DNA from: Rhodovulum euryhalinum
Lineage (GTDB): Bacteria > Pseudomonadota > Alphaproteobacteria > Rhodobacterales > Rhodobacteraceae
DNA: 64,000 nt
Reading direction: 5' to 3'
Assembly (NCBI RefSeq): GCF_004342445.1
Contig: NZ_SLWW01000004.1
Span: 1-64,000 of the forward strand
Positions 17,789 through 25,587 of this stretch are shown piece by piece. The notes beneath the pieces were generated by a model. That model was not told the DNA's origin. It saw only the letters and a program-made list of their open reading frames with translations, and searched no databases. Both the position numbers and the translations under genes were made by a program. How positions within the stretch are numbered: the stretch's first letter is position 1; each line of letters begins with the position of its first letter.

Positions 17789-17827
17789 AAAAACGGCCCG
17801 GGCGGAATGGCGTTCCGCACCGGGCCG
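17789..17827 (-). terminator. Rho-independent terminator downstream of hvrA
   Basis: A strong hairpin lies at 17794-17827. Its arms are CGGCCCGGGCGGAA and TTCCGC(A)CCGGGCCG around a TGGCG loop, and on the minus strand it is followed by a run of five U residues. It lies 37 bp past the hvrA stop and before the epimerase start, so it separates the two transcription units. Confidence 0.85.
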
Positions 17828-17863
17828 GATGGTCTGGCCCGAGAGGCCGGGTTTCTGCCGGGG

Positions 17864-18178
17864 TCAGCCGATCAGGAAATCATCGAGGCTGGCGCCCTTG
17901 TTCAGCGCTTCCTCCAGCCATTTCGGCCTGCGTCCGCGGCCGCTCCACGTATCCGACGGGTTTTCCGGATTGCGGAACTTTGCCACGGACTTTGCGCTGC
18001 GGCGGGTTTTCTTGCCGACGATTTCATCCAGTGAAAAACCGAATTCCTTTGCCTTCTCTTCCAGAGCCGCGCGGGCCTTGGCCTTTTCTCGGTCCTTGAA
18101 CGAGGCTATCGCGACGTCGACATCCTTGCGAAGCTGCTTGAGTTCGGCGAGGGAGAGTTTCTCAAGGTCTTTTGCCAT
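17864..18178 (-). CDS. hvrA: H-NS family nucleoid protein, HvrA-like
   Basis: The 104-residue protein has the H-NS layout: an N-terminal oligomerisation coiled coil (residues 1-50, rich in Lys/Glu) and a C-terminal DNA-binding core TWSGRGRRPKWL, equivalent to the TWTGQGR-type AT-hook-like loop. In Rhodobacter, HvrA/Spb proteins of this size bind curved AT-rich DNA and act on photosynthesis and nitrogen-fixation promoters. Monocistronic: it has its own terminator downstream and an AT-rich upstream region. As an H-NS-like silencer it might also bind the AT-rich islands seen elsewhere in this window (inference). Confidence 0.9.
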   Translation of the reverse strand: MAKDLEKLSLAELKQLRKDVDVAIASFKDREKAKARAALEEKAKEFGFSLDEIVGKKTRRSAKSVAKFRNPENPSDTWSGRGRRPKWLEEALNKGASLDDFLIG

Positions 18179-18300
18179 TTAGCGTTCCTGCTAGAGTTTA
18201 TTATTGTTCACCATCATTGATGACCTTCCAGGTTCTTGTGCGCAAGACAAAACGAATTGATACCTGTCATTTTGGACAGGTTTTTTCGCCAGCGCGAGGG
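18179..18300. promoter_or_regulatory. AT-rich hvrA promoter region with short palindrome
   Basis: This upstream region is clearly richer in A and T than its surroundings. It contains the perfect 11-bp palindrome CATCATTGATG at 18212-18222, which may be an operator for hvrA. No convincing -35/-10 pair could be chosen. An intrinsic terminator for plus-strand transcription lies inside it and is listed separately. Confidence 0.4.
18262..18286 (+). terminator. Orphan intrinsic terminator on the plus strand
   Basis: ACCTGTC at 18262-18268 and GACAGGT at 18275-18281 form a 7-bp stem with a 6-nt loop, followed directly by six T residues. The polarity fits termination of a plus-strand transcript. All annotated genes on both sides are on the minus strand, so no known gene uses it. 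It may end a small RNA or an antisense transcript starting in the hvrA leader. Confidence 0.6.
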
Positions 18301-18411
18301 CGCGAAGGTCAAACCCAGCCATGAAGCGCGAGGAGTCCACGCTGCGATCGGCCGGAAATTGCCGAAAACATTAACGGCGGCGGCCGGGAAAGACTGCCGT
18401 CCGATCCCCGG

Positions 18412-19908
18412 TCAAAGGCTCTGGTCGTAATCGCCCACCGCCGGTTCGCTGCGGATCACAGAGTCGAGATCGGCAAAGATGGCGCGCAGTTCCGCTTCGC
18501 TGTCGGGGCTTTCGCAGACCACCACCAGGTTCGGCGTGTTCGACGACGCGCGCACAAGGCCCCAGGCGCCATTTTTCAGCATCACCCGCGCACCGTTGAC
18601 GGTGACGATATCGGCAATCGCGCGCCCGCCAAGCGTGCCGCCTTGGCCATGCAGAGTTTGCAGTTTCGCCACCAGGCGGTCGAGCACGGCGTATTTCTCG
18701 GTGTCGGCGCAATGGGGCGACATCGTGGGCGACGACCACGTGCGGGGCAGGGCACGGCGCAGATCGGCCAGCGACTTGCCCGGATTGCGGTCCATCAGCT
18801 TGCAGATCTCGACCGCGACCCGCATCCCGCAATCATAGCCGCGCCCCACCGGACCGGCGAGGAAGTAGTGCCCCGATTTCTCGAAGCCCGCGAGCGCGCC
18901 GGTGGCATGCACGCGGCGCTTCATGTGGCTGTGGCCGGTCTTCCAGTATTCGGTCGTGGCGCCGAGCGCCCGCAATTCCGGGTCGCTGTGGTAAAGCCCG
19001 GTGGATTTCACGTCGACGACGAATTTGGCGCCCGGATAGAGGCGGGCGTAATCGCGGGCAAGGATGACCCCCATCTTGTCGGCGAAGATTTCCTCGCCCT
19101 CGTTGTCGACAACGCCACAGCGGTCGCCATCCCCGTCGAAGCCCAGCGCCAGGTCCGCGCCGGATTCCTTCACCGCGCGTGCCATGTCATGCAGCATTTC
19201 CATGGCTTCGGGGTTCGGATTGTAATTCGGGAACGTGTAATCCAGATCGCAATGCAGCGGCACCACCTCGACGCCGATGCGGTCCAGGATCTCGGGCGCG
19301 AAGTCGGAAGCCGTACCATTGCCGGTTGCGCAGACCACCTTCAGCGGGCGGGTCATGCGGAAATCGGTGACGAGGTCGTGGATATAGGCCTCGCGCACGC
19401 CGTCTGCGCGAACCCAGCCGCCGCCGGGGCGGGCCTCGCCCTTGCCCTCCAGCACGATGTCGCGCAGTTCGACCATCTCGTCGGGGCCATGGGTCAGGGG
19501 CCGCTCGAAGCCCATCTTGACCCCGGTCCAGCCGTTGGGGTTGTGGCTGGCGGTCACCATGGCGACCGCGGGCGCATCCAGGTGGAACTGGCTGAAATAG
19601 GCCATCGGCGACAGCGCCGGGCCGATGTCGCGCACGGTGATCCCGGCCTGCACAAGCCCCAGCATCAGCGCCTGCTTGATCGCCAGCGAATAGTCGCGGT
19701 AGTCGTTGCCGACCGCGATCTCGGGCCGGATGCCGCGGCGCTGCATCTGGGTGCCAAGCCCCAGCCCCAGCGCGGTCATGCCGGGCAGATTGATCTCCTG
19801 CGGATAGCGCCAGCGCGCGTCGTATTCGCGAAAGCCCGTGGGCGCGATCATCGCCTCGCGCAGGAAATCCCAGGTGTTGGGGCGAACCTCGGCAAGGGGT
19901 CTGGTCAC
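18412..19908 (-). CDS. Phosphomannomutase/phosphoglucomutase
   Basis: A 498-residue alpha-D-phosphohexomutase that interconverts hexose 1- and 6-phosphates. It has the phosphoserine loop TASHNPNGW, the metal-binding loop GFDGDGDRCG, and the sugar-binding GFEKSGHYF. It supplies mannose-1-P or glucose-1-P for surface glycans, fitting the nearby epimerase. I chose a GTG start at 19908 because GAGGAG sits 7 bp upstream of it; an ATG seven codons earlier lacks such a site. The 233-bp gap to hvrA contains the orphan terminator but no other gene that I can see. Confidence 0.9.
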   Translation of the reverse strand: MTRPLAEVRPNTWDFLREAMIAPTGFREYDARWRYPQEINLPGMTALGLGLGTQMQRRGIRPEIAVGNDYRDYSLAIKQALMLGLVQAGITVRDIGPALSPMAYFSQFHLDAPAVAMVTASHNPNGWTGVKMGFERPLTHGPDEMVELRDIVLEGKGEARPGGGWVRADGVREAYIHDLVTDFRMTRPLKVVCATGNGTASDFAPEILDRIGVEVVPLHCDLDYTFPNYNPNPEAMEMLHDMARAVKESGADLALGFDGDGDRCGVVDNEGEEIFADKMGVILARDYARLYPGAKFVVDVKSTGLYHSDPELRALGATTEYWKTGHSHMKRRVHATGALAGFEKSGHYFLAGPVGRGYDCGMRVAVEICKLMDRNPGKSLADLRRALPRTWSSPTMSPHCADTEKYAVLDRLVAKLQTLHGQGGTLGGRAIADIVTVNGARVMLKNGAWGLVRASSNTPNLVVVCESPDSEAELRAIFADLDSVIRSEPAVGDYDQSL

Positions 19909-20075
19909 AAGCGTCTCCTCGGGGTGCATCGGGGCTTTGCGCCCGATCTAGCCGATGTCGGCTTGTCTGCCCAGAGGCGGCAAGGCGACGGCCGGGCCGC
20001 GCGTGACATCGCAGCCGCGCAGGAAACCGGCCCGGCCGCAACTGGCGGCCGGGGGCAGGTCGGTCGGGCGGCGGG

Positions 20076-20702
20076 TCAGGCGGCCTGTGCCTCGTCCACC
20101 GGGGCGATCGCTTCGCGGGCAAAGCGGGCCGGCATGCCGAGCACGGCATAGCGCCGGCCGTCCTCGTCGTTGCGGTAGCTCTCGCCCATCTGCCGCACGT
20201 CATAGCCAAGCTGGCGCAGCGCCCGCATCAGCGCCAGCGAAGACAGGCAGATCATCTGCGTCGCGCCCCGTTTCCGCACGATGCCCACCAGCCCGTCGAC
20301 GATCAGCCGCAGGCACTCGCCCCGATCCGCGGCGGTGGCCAGCGCGTCGTCGATCACCAGCCGGGTACATTCCCAGACGCGGGGACTGGCGATGTCCTCG
20401 GGCATGATCCGGGGCGGGATGTGGGGCAGCTTGCCCTGAAAGGCATCGCGCAGCATGTAGGTATGCGGCCCCCAGGTCGAGGTGGTCGGCATCGTTCGCG
20501 CGCCCCCCACGACGCGGCCGTCCTTCAGCACCACCGAGTAATGCGCCTGTGGCGTGTCGTACTGGTCCATCTCGACCTGTCCGTCATGCGGTACGTCCCA
20601 GCCCAACTGGTCGACGAAGACGCGTTTGCGCAGTTCGAGGAAATCGTAGAAAGCGCTGCCGTGCCGGTGAAGGTCGGCGAAGGTGAAGGCGAGGTTCTGC
20701 AT
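20076..20702 (-). CDS. luxI: LuxI-family acyl-homoserine lactone synthase
   Basis: The 208-residue enzyme makes an AHL signal from S-adenosylmethionine and an acyl donor. The invariant family residues are present: the R-x3-F-x5-W block (LRKRVFVDQLGW), E-x-D-x2-D (EMDQYD), GGARTMPT and WECTRLVID. The ATG at 20702 follows AAGGA with 8-bp spacing. It lies in tandem after the luxR gene on the same strand, the common luxR-luxI order. Two palindromes in the 187-bp gap between them are candidate control sites. Confidence 0.94.
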   Translation of the reverse strand: MQNLAFTFADLHRHGSAFYDFLELRKRVFVDQLGWDVPHDGQVEMDQYDTPQAHYSVVLKDGRVVGGARTMPTTSTWGPHTYMLRDAFQGKLPHIPPRIMPEDIASPRVWECTRLVIDDALATAADRGECLRLIVDGLVGIVRKRGATQMICLSSLALMRALRQLGYDVRQMGESYRNDEDGRRYAVLGMPARFAREAIAPVDEAQAA

Positions 20703-20889
20703 GGGTTGGATCCTTCTGTGCTTGCCCGGGGTCAATCTGGGCGAAGCTGAAGGGGTTAACCAACCCTTAAGTTGTATTTAGCATGTGGCACACACGCTTA
20801 GGCAAGTATCTGTTGCAAAAGGAGTTTATCTATCAACCTCAGGTTGTTGTTCGGGCTAGAATTGCACGCATAAAGTGCTTTCGACGTGG
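20703..20889. promoter_or_regulatory. luxI promoter region with two palindromes (candidate lux boxes)
   Basis: Perfect palindrome CAACCTCAGGTTG (one-base centre) at 20834-20846 and a longer imperfect one at 20750-20768, in which AAGGG and CCCTT flank GGTTAACC. The region is AT-rich compared with its neighbours. Classical lux boxes are about 20 bp with ACCTG/CAGGT arms; the first palindrome resembles such arms brought together. Assigning LuxR binding to either is inference. Confidence 0.5.
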
Positions 20890-21540
20890 CTAGATGACGC
20901 CCCGGCTGCGCGCGATCGAGGCGGCCTGCGACGGGGTCTGCGCGCCGAGCTTGCGCTTGGCATTCGCCAACCGCGCCTTGACCGCGCTCATCGAGATGTC
21001 GAGTTCGGCCGAGATCTGTTTCAGTCGCAACCCGTTGGCTTGCAGCCGCAGCGCCTCGGTCTCGGCGCGGGTCAGCTTGCGCGGTGGCGCCCCGGCCTTG
21101 TGCAACTGGGTCACGATTGCCAGCAATTCGTGCATCTCCACCGCCGAGAAGGGCCGGTCGGAGCGGACGAAATTGCCGTAGCTGCGTCGCCCTTGGTCGT
21201 CGGGGAACAGCACGCTTGTCACCGCGCCGTGGCGCAGCCCGTGGCGCCGCGCCTCTTTCAGGACGCCCCGCGGATCCTCGACACCGATCCTGTCCCAGGT
21301 GGTCGTCCCGGTATGGGCATAGGCCCATTTCATCACCGGGTCATGCACCACCAGCCCATGCGCGGTGTAATGCTGCACCCAGGCCTCGGGCAGGCGGTTC
21401 AGTTCTTCGGCGGGATAAGAGAAACCGACACGCAAAGCCACATAACAGCCCGCAGGGGCGAGTTCGGTCAGGCGGTCGGAAAATCTCTTGATCAGGCTCA
21501 TGAGAATGGGCTTCACGTCCCGTTGTTTGAATTCAACCAC
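20890..21540 (-). CDS. luxR: LuxR-family AHL-responsive transcription regulator
   Basis: The 216-residue protein has an N-terminal autoinducer-binding domain with the conserved W-x3-Y...DP...W set (AWVQHY, HDPVMKWA, TTTW) and a C-terminal HTH of the LuxR type (LTRAETEALRLQANG, then ISAELDISMSAVKARLANAKRKLGA). It presumably binds the AHL made by the adjacent LuxI. It is divergent from a gene encoding a similar ligand-binding domain with no HTH. The 78-bp gap between the two holds short inverted repeats. Confidence 0.93.
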   Translation of the reverse strand: MVEFKQRDVKPILMSLIKRFSDRLTELAPAGCYVALRVGFSYPAEELNRLPEAWVQHYTAHGLVVHDPVMKWAYAHTGTTTWDRIGVEDPRGVLKEARRHGLRHGAVTSVLFPDDQGRRSYGNFVRSDRPFSAVEMHELLAIVTQLHKAGAPPRKLTRAETEALRLQANGLRLKQISAELDISMSAVKARLANAKRKLGAQTPSQAASIARSRGVI

Positions 21541-21618
21541 GAAAGGTGTAGGGGATAGTCCTAACAGGTGGCATCAGGGAACGCCACTCAACTTTTGCGC
21601 GAGGAGACGTGAGGAGGG
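21541..21618. promoter_or_regulatory. Divergent promoter between luxR and the AHL-domain-only gene
   Basis: Two inverted repeats are visible: TAGG (21549-21552) with CCTA (21560-21563), and GTGGC (21568-21572) with GCCAC (21583-21587). The arms are short, so chance is possible, but both sit in a gap only 78 bp long that must control two divergent quorum-sensing genes. A strong GAGGAGGG ribosome site precedes the rightward gene. Confidence 0.35.
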
Positions 21619-22113
21619 ATGAACCGGGTAAGCAAGCTCGCGGAACTTCTTTCCGCATTGGACAGCCTAAGTGACACAGGCTTTGCACTCGCAATACACA
21701 TCCGTTTCACACGCCCTCTGCTTCTGTATCAAAGCTATTCCAGTGAGTGGAGCGAAATCTACTCCGAGAAGGGGCTCATGCTGACCGATCCGGTGGTACG
21801 CTGGGGGCTCGAGCGGACGGGCGTGCTGTCATGGGACGATCCCGGCCTCGACGATCCCGCCGGGGTTGTGCCGCTTGCGCGGCAGTACGGGCTGAGAAAC
21901 GGCATCACGATTTCCACGGGTCCGGTGACATCGCGCACGATCTCGGGCCATACGCGGTCCAGCGGGCCGTTCCAGCCGGACGAGATTAGCCGGCTGAAAT
22001 GCCTTGTCGAGACGGTGCATGAGGTGACCGAGGGTCTGGATGCGCTCGACTGCCCCGAGATGGAGGCGTTGCGCGCGCTCGATTTCTCGCGCGACCGGCT
22101 TTCGTCCGGCTGA
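21619..22113 (+). CDS. LuxR-type autoinducer-binding domain protein lacking a DNA-binding domain
   Basis: The 164-residue protein aligns over its whole length with the N-terminal ligand domain of the divergent LuxR: EWSEIYSEKG, LTDPVVRW and GVLSW preserve the W, Y, D-P and W ligand-pocket residues. It stops after the linker helix; no HTH follows in any frame before the next gene at 22247. The strong ribosome site and intact pocket argue against a pseudogene. It could sequester AHL or form inactive heterodimers with LuxR, as TrlR/TraM-like dampers do in other species (inference). Confidence 0.82.
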   Translation: MNRVSKLAELLSALDSLSDTGFALAIHIRFTRPLLLYQSYSSEWSEIYSEKGLMLTDPVVRWGLERTGVLSWDDPGLDDPAGVVPLARQYGLRNGITISTGPVTSRTISGHTRSSGPFQPDEISRLKCLVETVHEVTEGLDALDCPEMEALRALDFSRDRLSSG

Positions 22114-22246
22114 CCGGCCCGGGCATCGCGCCGCCGTCATCCGCCTGTCATTGCCGGCACGCTACGCTGCGCGTGCAAAGCGCCCCATCGGGGGCTATGC
22201 TGCGCCCGCGCGCCAGAACAGGGCGGCCATCGTGGAGGGAACGCGC

Positions 22247-24172
22247 ATGGACAGGACCGGCAAAGCGTCGATGGGGCAGGGCGGAGATCTGGCGATGACG
22301 CGCGGTTTTCCGCCCGTCGCGGCCGATCCGTTCGGTGTGGCGCGCAGCGCCTGGCGGGTCGCCGAGATCGCGCTGGCCCATGGCGCGGCGATCGCCGATG
22401 ACCAGGGCAGCCGCTGGCAGGCCGGTCTCACGCAGGCCGCGACCGTCCTGCGCGTGGCGCGGACCAGCGGGCGGCACGCCACCCCGGCCGACTGGGCCGG
22501 GCATTGGCGCGACTACCTGCGCGATTCGGCCGAGCGTGCGGTACTGCTGGCCGATATCCTGCGCGACCGCTCGGATGCGGTTCTTGCCGCCGAGGGCGAG
22601 GATGCGCCGCCCGCCCTGGGCCATCCCCACGAACCTGTCATGGATGCCGGGGCGCTGCCCCGGCCGGGCAACGCCCATCTGGTGCGCTTGGTGCCCGCCA
22701 AGGCGCCCGATCCCGCGGCGCGGCCTGTGCTGCTGATCGGCGCGCGGGCGGGGCAGGGCGCGGGGCTTGATGCTGCGGTGGCGGTGGCGCTTGCCGCCGG
22801 TCTGCCGGTCTATGCGGTTGTTTTCGCCCGCGTGCCGGTGCCCGGCCAGACCGTCGCCGACATCATCGACGCCTGCGCCGCCTTCGCCGCCGAGGTCGCC
22901 CGGCGCCACCCGGACGCGCCGCCGCCGCTGGTCGCCGGGCAGGGGCCGGGCGGCTGGGCGCCGCTGGTTTTGGCCGCTGCCCATCCCGGTTGCGCGGGCG
23001 CGGTGCTGCTGGACGGCGTGCCGGTCGCACCGGGCCGCACTGCGCTCGCGCTGGCGGGCGGGGCGCTGCCTGCGCTGTTGTCCGACCTGGGCGGCGGGCT
23101 TTTCGACGGCGCGACGCCTGCCCTGGCCGCCGCGCTGGCCGATCCAGCGGGCGCGCTGGTCCGCCCCAATGCCACGCTGTTTGCCGAGGCCGACCGCACC
23201 GGGCCCCGCGCCGTCGAGGCCGCGCGCCGGGCCGGGGGGCTGCCGCTTCTGACGGCGGACGAGGCGCGCTGGACCGCGGCGGCGCTGCCGCCCGGCGACT
23301 TGCTGGCGCGCAACGCCGCCGCGCTGGCACCCGGCCGGCCGCTCGACCTGCGCGCGGTTGCCGTACCGGTGGTGCTGATGGCCCGCCCGGACGACCCCGC
23401 CGCCGCCCCGGCCGAGGCGCTGGGCTGGCTGCGCCAGAGCTATGCCGATGCCGCCGCCATCCGCGCCGCGGGCCAGCGCATCGTCCTGCTGTGCGATCCC
23501 GCCGCCGGGCCGGGCCTGCTGATGGCCGGGACCATCGCGGGCGCCCCCGCGCTGCGCGCGATCGAGGCGCTGCCGCCTGGGCTCTACGCACTCTGTGTCG
23601 ACAAGGTCGAGGGGTGGGGGGCCGCCCGCCGGGCCGAGCTGTCGCTTGCCCCCTGCGACCTGGACGACCTTGCCGGGGGGGCGGGCCATCCAGCGGACGC
23701 CCGGACCTTTGCCGCCGCCGCGCGCGCCACGCGGATGCAGGCCGACAGCTACGAGGCGCTGGCCCGGCCGCTGCTTTGCGCCGCCATCGCCCCGCCGCTG
23801 GCCGAGGCGTCGCGCGCCCTGCATCCGGTGCGGCTGTGGGCCGCCGCGCTGTCCTCGCGCAACCCGGCGCTTGGCCCGGTCGCGGCGGCCGCGGCCCGGG
23901 TGCGGGACACCCGCCAGCCCGCCGCCCCGGACAATCCCTTCACCTGGATGGAGCGGATGGGCGTGGACCTGACCTGCCAATGGCTCGACCTGACCCGCGC
24001 GGTGCAGTCTGCCGCGGTCGAGACCGGATTCCACGCGGTCTGGGGCAATCCCTGGATGCGCGCCTTCGCCCCGCCCGCCGCTGCCGCTGCGCCAAGGCCC
24101 GCGCCAGACGCCGCCCCGCCCCGCCGCGCCCGGCGCAAGCCCGCCCAACCCACGGAGACCGCCGCCGAATGA
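22247..24172 (+). CDS. DUF3141 (poly-3-hydroxyalkanoate synthase-like) protein with altered nucleophile elbow
   Basis: The 641-residue alpha/beta-hydrolase-like protein matches the DUF3141 family, whose genes I recall beside phosphotransacetylase-acetate kinase genes, as here. Family members and PhaC synthases carry a G-x-C/S-x-G elbow; this one reads VAGQGPGGW near residue 230, with glycine or proline at the nucleophile position, so hydrolase/synthase activity is doubtful. The C-terminus is a basic Pro/Ala-rich tail. GGAGGG precedes the ATG. The stop overlaps the next start by 4 bp. The phasin-like or granule role sometimes suggested for the family is unproven. Confidence 0.7.
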   Translation: MDRTGKASMGQGGDLAMTRGFPPVAADPFGVARSAWRVAEIALAHGAAIADDQGSRWQAGLTQAATVLRVARTSGRHATPADWAGHWRDYLRDSAERAVLLADILRDRSDAVLAAEGEDAPPALGHPHEPVMDAGALPRPGNAHLVRLVPAKAPDPAARPVLLIGARAGQGAGLDAAVAVALAAGLPVYAVVFARVPVPGQTVADIIDACAAFAAEVARRHPDAPPPLVAGQGPGGWAPLVLAAAHPGCAGAVLLDGVPVAPGRTALALAGGALPALLSDLGGGLFDGATPALAAALADPAGALVRPNATLFAEADRTGPRAVEAARRAGGLPLLTADEARWTAAALPPGDLLARNAAALAPGRPLDLRAVAVPVVLMARPDDPAAAPAEALGWLRQSYADAAAIRAAGQRIVLLCDPAAGPGLLMAGTIAGAPALRAIEALPPGLYALCVDKVEGWGAARRAELSLAPCDLDDLAGGAGHPADARTFAAAARATRMQADSYEALARPLLCAAIAPPLAEASRALHPVRLWAAALSSRNPALGPVAAAAARVRDTRQPAAPDNPFTWMERMGVDLTCQWLDLTRAVQSAAVETGFHAVWGNPWMRAFAPPAAAAAPRPAPDAAPPRRARRKPAQPTETAAE

Positions 24173-25581
24173 GGATCGAGGAAAACCGCACCTTTGCCGA
24201 GATCGCCCCCGGCGACAGCGCCGAGATCGTCCGCGTCTGCACCGAGGACGATTTCTATGTCTTCGCCACCGCCTCGGGGAACCACAACCCGCTGCACCTG
24301 GCGCGCCATGACGGCGACGGCGACGGAGCGGCCGAGGTGGTGGCCCCCGCGATGTGGGTGGCCTCGCTGATCTCGGCGGTGATCGGCAACATCCTGCCCG
24401 GCGCGGGCACGCTTTACCGTGCGCAATCGCTGCGCTTCGAGGCCCGCGCCCATGCCGGCGACGAACTGGTCGCGCGGGTCACGGTCACCGAAAAGCGCCC
24501 CCCCGACGGCATCGTGATGGCGACCGAGGTGACGCGGAAATCCGACGGCGCCACGATCCTGACCGGCGAGGCCGAGGTGCAGGCGCCGCCCCGCAAGCTG
24601 ACCTTCGAGGATCTGGATATCCCCGGCCTGCTGATCGAGCGCCACCGCCATTTCGATGCGCTGATCGACCGCGCCGAACCGCTGCCGCCGCTGCCGACCG
24701 CCGTGATCGCCCCCGAAGAGCCCAGGTCGCTGGGCGGCGCGCTGCTGGGGGCGCGGCACACGATCATCGCGCCGATCCTGATCGGCGACCCGGCCCGGAT
24801 CGCGGCCGCCGCGCGCGAACTGGGCGCCTCGCTGGACGGGATCGAGATCGTCGAGGCCGCCGACCACGACCGCGCCGCCAACATCGCCGTCGACCTTGTC
24901 GCGCAGGGCCGGGCGGCGGCGCTGATGAAGGGACATCTGCACACCGACGTGATGCTCAAGGCCGCGCTCCGCAAGGAAAAGGGCCTGCGCACAGGGCGCC
25001 GCTTTACCCATGTCTTCGTGATGGACGTGCCCGGCGTGGCCCATCCGCTGCTGGTCACGGATGCCGCGATCAACATCGCGCCCGACCTGCGCACCAAGAT
25101 GGACATCGTGCAGAATGCCATCGACCTGGCGCGGTCCATCGGGATCGAGGTTCCTAAGGTGGGCGTGCTGTCCGCCGTCGAGACCGTGAACCCCGATATT
25201 CCCTCGTCGCTCGACGCGGCGCTCCTGTCCAAGATGGCCGAGCGCGGGCAGATCACCGGGGGCATTGTCGACGGGCCGCTGGCGATGGACAACGCGGTCG
25301 ACATCTCGGCCGCGCGTACCAAGGGGATCACCAGCCAGGTGGCGGGCCGGGCCGAGGTGCTGGTGGTGCCGAACATCGACGCGGGCAACATGCTGGCAAA
25401 GCAACTGGCCTATATCAGCCATGCCGAGGGGGCGGGCGTGGTGATGGGCGCGCTGGTGCCGATCATCCTGAATTCGCGGTCGGACGACGACAAGGCACGG
25501 CTGGCCTCGTGCGCGGTCGCGGCACTGCACAATGCGCGGCTGACCGGGCTTCTGCCGGTCGTCAGCCGGGCGGCGGAGTAG
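24169..25581 (+). CDS. MaoC-like hydratase / phosphate acyltransferase fusion
   Basis: The 470-residue fusion has an N-terminal hotdog MaoC-like domain (residues 1-150) and a C-terminal phosphate acetyl/butyryl transferase (about residues 165-465; LMKGHLHTDV, THVFVMDVPG and the C-terminal VPNIDAGNMLAKQL). The Pta part converts acyl-CoA and phosphate to acyl phosphate, which acetate kinase turns to acid and ATP. In the MaoC part the hydratase motif reads SGNHNPLH: the catalytic aspartate is Asn38, while His43 remains. The hydratase is therefore probably inactive or altered. Coupled to DUF3141 upstream; ackA follows after 6 bp. Confidence 0.88.
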   Translation: MRIEENRTFAEIAPGDSAEIVRVCTEDDFYVFATASGNHNPLHLARHDGDGDGAAEVVAPAMWVASLISAVIGNILPGAGTLYRAQSLRFEARAHAGDELVARVTVTEKRPPDGIVMATEVTRKSDGATILTGEAEVQAPPRKLTFEDLDIPGLLIERHRHFDALIDRAEPLPPLPTAVIAPEEPRSLGGALLGARHTIIAPILIGDPARIAAAARELGASLDGIEIVEAADHDRAANIAVDLVAQGRAAALMKGHLHTDVMLKAALRKEKGLRTGRRFTHVFVMDVPGVAHPLLVTDAAINIAPDLRTKMDIVQNAIDLARSIGIEVPKVGVLSAVETVNPDIPSSLDAALLSKMAERGQITGGIVDGPLAMDNAVDISAARTKGITSQVAGRAEVLVVPNIDAGNMLAKQLAYISHAEGAGVVMGALVPIILNSRSDDDKARLASCAVAALHNARLTGLLPVVSRAAE

Positions 25582-25587
25582 GCGCCG

